Source of the DNA: an uncultured Oscillibacter sp.
GTDB lineage: Bacteria; Bacillota_A; Clostridia; Oscillospirales; Oscillospiraceae
Direction: 5' to 3'
NCBI GenBank assembly: GCA_951800675.1
Contig: CATOKC010000106.1
Location: 1-11,869 of the forward strand
Length of the DNA stretch: 11,869 nucleotides
Shown: positions 8,770 through 11,869 of the stretch, one piece after another
How the letters are laid out: each line of letters starts with the position of its first letter
How positions within the stretch are numbered: position 1 is the first letter of the stretch
Program-made: the position numbers and the translations under genes
Notes under the pieces: model-generated
What the model was told of the DNA's origin: nothing
Databases searched by the model: none
What the model saw: only the letters and a program-made list of their open reading frames with translations

Positions 8770-10130
8770 AACAGCCCAAAACGCTTTTTTACTGCACGGA
8801 ATGTGGCAACGAAACGCCAAAATGGGCAGGGCGCTGTCCTGCCTGCGGCGCGTGGAACACGGTGGTGGAGCGTCCGGAGGCTCCGGCAAAGGGGAGGGGG
8901 AGGGCTTCCTCTTCCCGGGTTCTGTCCCCGCATAAAGCTCGTCCAGTAACGGAACTGGGGGACAGCGTGGAGATTCGCTTTTCCACCGGTATGGGGGAGC
9001 TGGACAGGGTTTTGGGCGGCGGAGCCGTCAAGGGTTCCCTGGTGCTGGTGGGCGGTGCGCCTGGTATTGGAAAGTCCACGCTGATGCTCCAAATCTGCGG
9101 CAGGCTCTGTGAATTTGCCAAGGTGCTGTATGTATCTGGAGAGGAATCCCAGCACCAGCTGAAGCTCCGGGCTCAGAGGCTCCGTGTGGAGAGCGAAAAC
9201 CTCCTGGTGTTGTCGGAAACCGGCCTGGGGGAGATGCTGGAGGCAGTAAACCAGGAACAGCCGGACGTGCTGATCGTGGATTCCATCCAGACGCTTTATA
9301 ACGACGCTTTAGATTCTCCGGCAGGCAGCGTCAGCCAGGTAAAGGACTGCACCATGGCCCTGATGCAGTTGGCCAAGGGGAGCAATATTACGGTCTTTGT
9401 CATCGGCCATGTGAACAAAGAGGGCTCCATTGCCGGGCCCAAAGTTCTGGAGCATATGGTGGACTGCGTGCTGTACTTCGAAGGGGACCGGCACACCTTC
9501 TGCCGTATTCTCCGGGCTGCGAAAAACCGCTTCGGCGCCACCAACGAGATTGGTGTTTTTGAAATGGGGGACGGCGGGCTGACAGAGGTGGAAAATCCAT
9601 CTCAGATGCTGCTGTCTGGCCGTCCAGAGGAGGCTCCAGGTACCTGTGTCGCCTGCGTTATGGAGGGGGCGAGGCCGGTGCTGGCGGAAGTACAGGCGCT
9701 GGTAGTAACCTCCGCGGGAGGAAATCCCCGGCGGACCAGCAATGGTTTCGACTACAACCGGGCAGCCATGCTGCTGGCAGTGCTGGAAAAACGGGGCGGT
9801 CTGAAGCTGTCCAGCTGCGACGCCTATTTGAACATCATCGGGGGGCTGCAATTGGACGAGCCCGCCGCGGACCTGGCCGCTGTTGTGGCGTTGGCCTCCA
9901 GTTATTTGGACAAGCCCGTCCCCGGTGACCTGGCGGCCATCGGAGAAGTTGGGCTTACCGGAGAACTGCGCAGTGTCAGCCAACTGACCCAACGGGTGGC
10001 CGAGGTCCGTCGGCTAGGGTTCAAACGGTGCGTGGTCCCGGCTCATCGGGGCCTGGAGAACATTGCGGACCTAAAGCTGCTGCCCGTTCGGAATATCGGT
10101 GAGGCGATTCGAGCCGCTTTACGGGGATAA
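8766..10130 (+). CDS. radA: DNA repair protein RadA (Sms)
   Basis: RadA is a RecA-like, DnaB-type ATPase that drives branch migration in recombinational repair and natural transformation. The 454-residue protein has the N-terminal C4 zinc finger (Cys10, 13, 24, 27), Walker A GAPGIGKST (97-105), Walker B VLIVDS (168-173), the RadA-specific KNRFG motif (253-257) and a C-terminal Lon-protease-like domain ending GLTGELRSVSQLTQRVAEVRR. All diagnostic parts are present. ATG 8766 is chosen because the zinc finger follows directly and GGAGAG lies just upstream; it overlaps the cwlD TGA as ATGA, so the genes are coupled. The last 110 bases are overlapped by a converging small gene on the other strand. 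Confidence 0.97.
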   Translation: MKQPKTLFYCTECGNETPKWAGRCPACGAWNTVVERPEAPAKGRGRASSSRVLSPHKARPVTELGDSVEIRFSTGMGELDRVLGGGAVKGSLVLVGGAPGIGKSTLMLQICGRLCEFAKVLYVSGEESQHQLKLRAQRLRVESENLLVLSETGLGEMLEAVNQEQPDVLIVDSIQTLYNDALDSPAGSVSQVKDCTMALMQLAKGSNITVFVIGHVNKEGSIAGPKVLEHMVDCVLYFEGDRHTFCRILRAAKNRFGATNEIGVFEMGDGGLTEVENPSQMLLSGRPEEAPGTCVACVMEGARPVLAEVQALVVTSAGGNPRRTSNGFDYNRAAMLLAVLEKRGGLKLSSCDAYLNIIGGLQLDEPAADLAAVVALASSYLDKPVPGDLAAIGEVGLTGELRSVSQLTQRVAEVRRLGFKRCVVPAHRGLENIADLKLLPVRNIGEAIRAALRG

Positions 10131-10236
10131 AGTGGACGCAGGCGCCACCTAAAGCAGGTACACCGGCAGCGGCCGCGCTGTCCAGCGTGCAGAGGCCGTC
10201 GGATTGATAGACGCATTCACTGGTGCATGGAATCAA
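10021..10236 (-). CDS. small cysteine-rich protein, unknown function
   Basis: A 71-residue reading frame starting at TTG 10236 with GGAGG six bases upstream. Residues 1-41 look like a real mini-protein: MIPCTSECVYQSDGLCTLDS has Cys4, Cys8 and Cys16, and Cys33 sits in GACVHFIPVK. The CxxxC...C...C pattern resembles short metal-binding-type proteins common in Clostridia (DUF1540-like); I cannot assign a function. Residues from about 42 on (RLESPHRYSERAAALG and beyond) have a different composition and are read entirely from the antisense of radA, so the original stop may have been lost. There is no terminator between this gene and radA. Codons 34-39 already overlap the radA stop region. Confidence 0.62.
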   Translation of the reverse strand: MIPCTSECVYQSDGLCTLDSAAAAGVPALGGACVHFIPVKRLESPHRYSERAAALGPQCSPGPDEPGPRTV

Positions 10237-10341
10237 GGCGATCCTCCGTTCTGTTTTGATGATACGATAGTTTGACCGAAACGGCGGATTTTATGACATC
10301 AGCCCTGCGCTGGACGAGGAATCAATTTAGGGGAGGAGGCA

Positions 10342-10395
10342 GTGGAAAGACATAGGCGATTGAACAAAATGAATCAAGGTTTTGTTGCGAAATGA
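10342..10395 (+). CDS. possible 17-residue leader peptide
   Basis: GTG 10342 follows GGGGAGGAGG (10330-10339) closely, one of the strongest ribosome binding sites in the window. The frame reads MERHRRLNKMNQGFVAK and stops at TGA 10393-10395, the last pair of the 5' arm of stem B in the structured element. It covers the 5' arms of stems A and B completely, so ribosomes would prevent the rod from folding. It is basic and has no membrane segment. It could be a regulatory leader, the broken start of a lost gene, or chance. Confidence 0.33.
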   Translation: MERHRRLNKMNQGFVAK

Positions 10396-10493
10396 CCGCT
10401 AAAACAGGTCGGAAGCTGAACCACTGAAACGAGTGGGAAAACAGCTTCCGGCCTGATATTTTGCAACAACAACCGTTATTTTGTTCAGTCGCC
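10355..10493 (+). ncRNA. candidate structured RNA: 139-nt rod of four stacked stems
   Basis: The element folds end to end. Stem A: 10355-10370 with 10478-10493, 16 bp. Stem B: 10378-10393 with 10458-10474, 16 bp and one bulged C at 10470. Stem C: 10405-10418 with 10442-10455, 14 bp. Stem D: 10421-10425 with 10432-10436, 5 bp, loop GAAACG. Left internal loops are GAATCAA and GACCGCTAAAA; the right sides are only 2-3 nt. The three imperfect pairs (10360-10488, 10389-10462, 10409-10451) are all G-U on the + strand and A-C mismatches on the minus strand, which favours + strand RNA. An alternative GACC/GGTC hairpin (10394-10397 with 10407-10410) competes with stem C. I recognise no Rfam family. 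It could instead be a miniature inverted-repeat element or a ssDNA replication or packaging hairpin. Confidence 0.5.
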
Positions 10494-10511
10494 CCCAGGC
10501 GGGGAAGGGAA

Positions 10512-10565
10512 TGTATTACATGCCCGGCTGACGGTGAGCTGCCGCAGCACGATTCTTGTAATACA
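10512..10565. repeat. inverted repeat TGTATTACA ... TGTAATACA
   Basis: Perfect 9-bp arms at 10512-10520 and 10557-10565 enclose 36 bases, which contain a small hairpin GCTG-CCG-CAGC (10538-10548). It lies 18 bases beyond the structured rod and about 26 bases before the end of the membrane gene. No T-run follows on either strand, so it is not an evident terminator. It may be an operator, a recombination site or part of an origin. Confidence 0.5.
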
Positions 10566-10591
10566 GTCAGGGTGTCAGGATGCCGGAGGCC

Positions 10592-10897
10592 TCAGTTGAG
10601 GTTTGGAGCAACAAAAACAAGGAAAAAGAAGATGGAGGCACCAACAAGAAAGCCGATTAGGGTAGAAGGATCCCAAGGCGCTTTTTCCTTAAAATCGATG
10701 GTATGAGCATTTCTGTTTATTCTGTCCATATCGCTTCCGGCGGCATAGCGAGGTTTACTAGGTCTCGGCCTGGAGGGTGGGGGTGGTGGAGGTGTTTTCT
10801 TTTCCGGCTTTTTCTGGAGGAGGATAAGCCAAATAACCAGAGTGGCAAAAGCTGCGCCGCAAATGAAATAATAGATTGGACTTCCGATAAAGTCCAT
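10592..10897 (-). CDS. small two-helix membrane protein with Pro-rich linker
   Basis: A 101-residue protein of unknown family. A first hydrophobic helix (about 8-27, YYFICGAAFATLVIWLILL) is followed by a basic, proline-rich linker (KKPEKKTPPPPPPSRPRPSK, about 29-48), a polar stretch, and a second helix (about 78-97, STLIGFLVGASIFFFLVFV). The positively charged linker suggests it stays in the cytoplasm with both ends outside. ATG 10897 follows GGAGGG at normal spacing, 16 bases after the ribbon-helix-helix gene, so the two form an operon. Small two-helix proteins like this occur in phage and plasmid modules, but nothing here shows a specific role. I see no terminator after it, so its transcript may run antisense through the structured element. 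Confidence 0.72.
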   Translation of the reverse strand: MDFIGSPIYYFICGAAFATLVIWLILLQKKPEKKTPPPPPPSRPRPSKPRYAAGSDMDRINRNAHTIDFKEKAPWDPSTLIGFLVGASIFFFLVFVAPNLN

Positions 10898-10913
10898 GAG
10901 TGTCCCTCCATTT

Positions 10914-11066
10914 CTATCTAAGGAGTAGTTTTCTCATTTCGTAGTACTGTAGCAACATGTATTCAATCTGGCCTGAAACGCTTCGGCGTTCTTTTTCGGC
11001 GTCTGCTTTGATTCGTTCATAGAGTTCGCTGTCTAGGCGAATTGATGTCGGCTGTACGTTTTTCAT
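10914..11066 (-). CDS. ribbon-helix-helix (Arc/MetJ-type) DNA-binding protein
   Basis: A 50-residue protein with the whole ribbon-helix-helix layout. A beta strand with alternating residues (VQPTSIRLD, 4-12) is followed by helix A (SELYERIKADAEKERR, 13-28), the turn with SVSG (29-32) and helix B (QIEYMLLQYYEMRK, 33-46). Arc-type proteins bind DNA as dimers or tetramers through the paired strands and often repress their own operon, a partition system or plasmid copy number. The ATG at 11066 is preferred, with GAGGTG eight bases upstream; the frame is open 11 codons farther to an ATG at 11099 that lacks a ribosome binding site. Its own promoter and nearby AATATCA repeats suggest autoregulation and control of the divergent operon. 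Confidence 0.8.
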   Translation of the reverse strand: MKNVQPTSIRLDSELYERIKADAEKERRSVSGQIEYMLLQYYEMRKLLLR

Positions 11067-11146
11067 AATATCACCTCGGGCAATATCATAATGGAACACG
11101 TGAAATTTTGCAAATCTATTTAACTACAATCAAATACATTGATATT
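11067..11146. repeat. AATATCA repeats in the divergent control region, possible operators
   Basis: AATATCA occurs at 11067-11073 and 11082-11088, in direct orientation 15 bp apart, and inverted as TGATATT at 11140-11146. One copy overlaps the minus-strand -10 and the inverted copy overlaps the + strand -10. Ribbon-helix-helix repressors bind short repeated half-sites, and such a gene begins right here. Other symmetric elements nearby are CACGTG at 11097-11102, ATCAA-ATACA-TTGAT at 11129-11143 and ACTACA/TGTAGT at 11123-11128 and 11154-11159. Confidence 0.42.
11085..11113 (-). promoter_or_regulatory. predicted promoter of the RHH - membrane protein operon
   Basis: On the minus strand TTGCAA (11113-11108), a 17-bp spacer and TATGAT (11090-11085). 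It lies about 20 bp before the ribbon-helix-helix start codon, giving a leader of about 12 nt. The 100 bases 11061-11160 are 28% G+C, far below the genes on either side. Confidence 0.65.
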
Positions 11147-11148
11147 AT
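11120..11148 (+). promoter_or_regulatory. predicted promoter of the rightward small-gene operon
   Basis: TTAACT (11120-11125), a 17-bp spacer and TATTAT (11143-11148). The -10 is good and the -35 moderate. Transcription would start near 11155, leaving a leader of about 90 nt before the first small gene. The leader contains two TGGCAAC copies (11200-11206 and 11212-11218) and a CAGGG/CCCTG hairpin at about 11206-11224. Confidence 0.45.
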
Positions 11149-11246
11149 AAGTATGTAGTGAAAAGGAATTTTATTCACTACTATGAAACCAGTCCGGGTT
11201 GGCAACAGGGCTGGCAACTCCCTGACAAGATGAGCGCACCTGCGTT

Positions 11247-11402
11247 ATGGCTTCCGAGACGGCCCGTCAAAGCATCTATTACCCACCGTTGGAAAATACG
11301 GGAGAACAGGGACTATGGAAAGCGGCGGAAAACCTACGGACGGAAAATCGCTCGTTCGGTGCTAGAGGGGAGATTTTTAAAGGAAAGGAGGACAAAGAGT
11401 AA
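11247..11402 (+). CDS. hypothetical 51-residue protein
   Basis: A short frame reading MASETARQSIYYPPLENTGE and ending in FKGKEDKE, whose TAA shares its last base with the ATG of the next gene (TAATG). This coupling, together with a composition unlike shadow frames (few Arg runs, a regular mix of Glu, Lys, Ala and aromatics), supports it. The ribosome binding site is weak: only GATGAG about 12 bases upstream. An alternative frame across the same bases (GTG 11158 to 11598) is less likely because it continues deep into the next gene as an Arg/Gly-rich shadow. No family is recognised; the predicted structure is one or two helices. Confidence 0.45.
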   Translation: MASETARQSIYYPPLENTGEQGLWKAAENLRTENRSFGARGEIFKGKEDKE

Positions 11403-11674
11403 TGGCAGAAGTAGCGCGGTTGGTAGGCATGGAGCTGAGGAAGTACGAGAAGGACGGGCAGCAGAAGCAGTTTTGCGGCCTGCACCTGGTGCATTTGGAG
11501 GACGAAGAAGATGGAGAGATGTTAGGCAGCAGGGTGCAGGAGATCAGCTGTCCTCGGAGCGTGAACCCGGACACCTTGGAGGTGGGTCAGCTGTATGAGC
11601 TGGTCTATGAGCATTACAAGATGAAGGGCCAGCTCTACGGCCGGCTGAAAAAGCTGGAACCTGTGGAGGGCTGA
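11402..11674 (+). CDS. small protein, possible OB-fold ssDNA-binding-like protein of a mobile element
   Basis: A 90-residue protein, ATG 11402 with AAGGAGG upstream. The pattern is strand-rich: VARLVGMELRKYEKDGQQKQ, FCGLHLVHLED, then SRVQEISCP, LEVGQLYELVYEHY and GQLYGRLKKLEPVE. Short alternating strands with a late 'VGxxYELxYxxY...GxxxxRLxxL' pattern are reminiscent of the small OB-fold ssDNA-binding proteins of Firmicutes filamentous phages and conjugative elements. This is pattern memory, not a proven match; the function should be read as unknown. It is coupled to the gene before by TAATG and to the next by a one-base gap (TGA-C-GTG). Two Cys residues, at about 25 and 50, are not in a zinc-finger pattern. 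Confidence 0.72.
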   Translation: MAEVARLVGMELRKYEKDGQQKQFCGLHLVHLEDEEDGEMLGSRVQEISCPRSVNPDTLEVGQLYELVYEHYKMKGQLYGRLKKLEPVEG

Positions 11675-11675
11675 C

Positions 11676-11869
11676 GTGGATGATTTCTATGACGTTTTCA
11701 GTCTGAGCGATTGGGAAGAAAAGGACGAGCCTGCCTCAGAGCCGGAAGTCCTGGAGGAAGAACCCAGCGCACCAGAACCGGAGGCCCCGGAGGAAGAACC
11801 CAGCGACCCAGAGCCGGAGACCCCGGAGGAGCCGGAGGTTCCAACCGACCCGCCGCCCTCCCAAAGCCT
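11676..11869 (+). CDS. acidic Pro/Glu-repeat protein, 3' end outside the window
   Basis: The frame starts at GTG 11676, one base after the stop of the previous gene, with GGAGGG at 11665-11670, and is open for 64 codons to the window edge. It begins MDDFYDVFSLSDWEEKDEPA and then becomes a low-complexity acidic stretch built on EEEPSxPEPExPEE units, turning Pro-rich (PTDPPPSQS) at the edge. No signal peptide or membrane segment is visible in the part seen. Such a stretch usually serves as a flexible spacer between a short N-terminal motif and a domain farther on, which here lies outside the window. The DNA-level repeat is described separately. Confidence 0.6.
   Translation, partial: MDDFYDVFSLSDWEEKDEPASEPEVLEEEPSAPEPEAPEEEPSDPEPETPEEPEVPTDPPPSQS
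11754..11825 (+). repeat. two tandem 36-bp repeats in the acidic protein gene
   Basis: Units 11754-11789 and 11790-11825 encode EEEPSAPEPEAP and EEEPSDPEPETP. They share the first 15 bases exactly and differ at only a few later positions; a decayed third unit begins at 11826. In-frame repeats of this kind change copy number by slippage without breaking the frame. Confidence 0.85.

Larger units (their letters stand above)
10237..10591. other. 355-base stretch without a conventional gene, rich in inverted repeats
   Basis: Between the cysteine-rich gene and the two-helix membrane gene there is no reading frame of normal size that I would call. The stretch holds a 17-codon frame with a strong ribosome binding site (10342-10395), a 139-nt rod-shaped structure (10355-10493), a second inverted repeat (10512-10565) and a possible weak promoter: TTGACC at 10272 with only a poor -10 (TATGAC). 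No rho-independent terminator with a T-run is seen in it on either strand. Confidence 0.7.

Noticed and set aside
10405..10455. Resemblance of the rod's apex (AACCACTGAAACGAGTGGG, then CTTCCGGCCT) to a c-di-GMP-I riboswitch
   Set aside because: Only one hairpin-like part is similar; the second hairpin with the tetraloop receptor is missing, and CTTCCGGCCT is already paired in stem C. No regulated gene follows on the same strand.
10355..10493. Signal recognition particle RNA or 6S RNA
   Set aside because: The SRP core (GTCAGGTCCGGAAGGAAGCAGC type) is absent, and the element lacks the large symmetric central bubble of 6S RNA.
11108..11160. A dif/XerCD-like site in the AT-rich region, as used by integrating filamentous phages
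   Set aside because: Short stretches such as GTTAAAT (minus strand) resemble a half-site, but the second half-site and correct spacing are missing.
11158..11598. A 146-codon + strand frame beginning at GTG 11158
   Set aside because: It overlaps the better-supported genes at 11247 and 11402 in another frame and turns Arg/Gly-rich where it crosses them; no ribosome binding site precedes the GTG. Its first 30 codons cannot be fully excluded.

Overview
The window looks like chromosome of a high-GC, spore-forming Clostridia, most like the Oscillospiraceae (Oscillibacter/Flavonifractor-type). The reasons are a housekeeping and sporulation gene mix (murD, yunB, ligA, cotJ, cwlD, radA), strong GGAGG-type ribosome binding sites, a type-A-like RNase P RNA and GC-rich codon use up to about base 10,130. 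The genus is an inference; no species is claimed.

Bases 1-2400: a membrane-anchored XRE-type regulator (+), then the RNase P RNA gene rnpB (-) with a consensus promoter and its own terminator, then a small alpha/beta hydrolase (-) whose stop codon lies inside the rnpB -35 box. The hydrolase and murD are divergent, with back-to-back promoters around a 14-bp palindrome. Bases 2463-6735: a probable + operon murD - yunB - ligA (cell-wall precursor ligase, sporulation protein, NAD-dependent DNA ligase), closed by a strong hairpin terminator that probably also serves the converging cotJ operon. Bases 6735-7849 (-): a spore-coat operon in which CotJA- and CotJB-like sequences are joined in one protein, followed by CotJC, behind a good SigE-type -10 and a leader hairpin. 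Bases 7907-10130 (+): cwlD and radA, overlapping by ATGA, with a vegetative promoter and a possible second, sporulation-type promoter.

From about 10,130 to the end the character changes. A small cysteine-rich gene (-) converges on and overlaps the 3' end of radA. A 355-base stretch without a conventional gene follows; it holds a 139-nt rod-shaped inverted-repeat structure (four stacked stems). Its only three imperfect pairs are all G-U wobbles when read on the + strand, so it is a candidate structured RNA. A 17-codon reading frame with a very strong ribosome binding site runs into its 5' arm, and a second inverted repeat lies downstream. Then comes an apparent accessory module: a ribbon-helix-helix regulator and a two-helix membrane protein (-) diverge, across a 28% GC control region with repeated AATATCA motifs, from a + operon of three tightly coupled small genes. 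The second of these may be an OB-fold ssDNA-binding-like protein, and the last is an acidic Pro/Glu repeat protein cut by the window edge. This module may be the edge of an integrated element (filamentous-phage-like, plasmid-like or conjugative), but no integrase, Rep or conjugation gene is visible here.

The genes to 10,130 are ordinary core genes with some unusual arrangements. The most novel material is 10,237-11,869, above all the structured element at 10,355-10,493.
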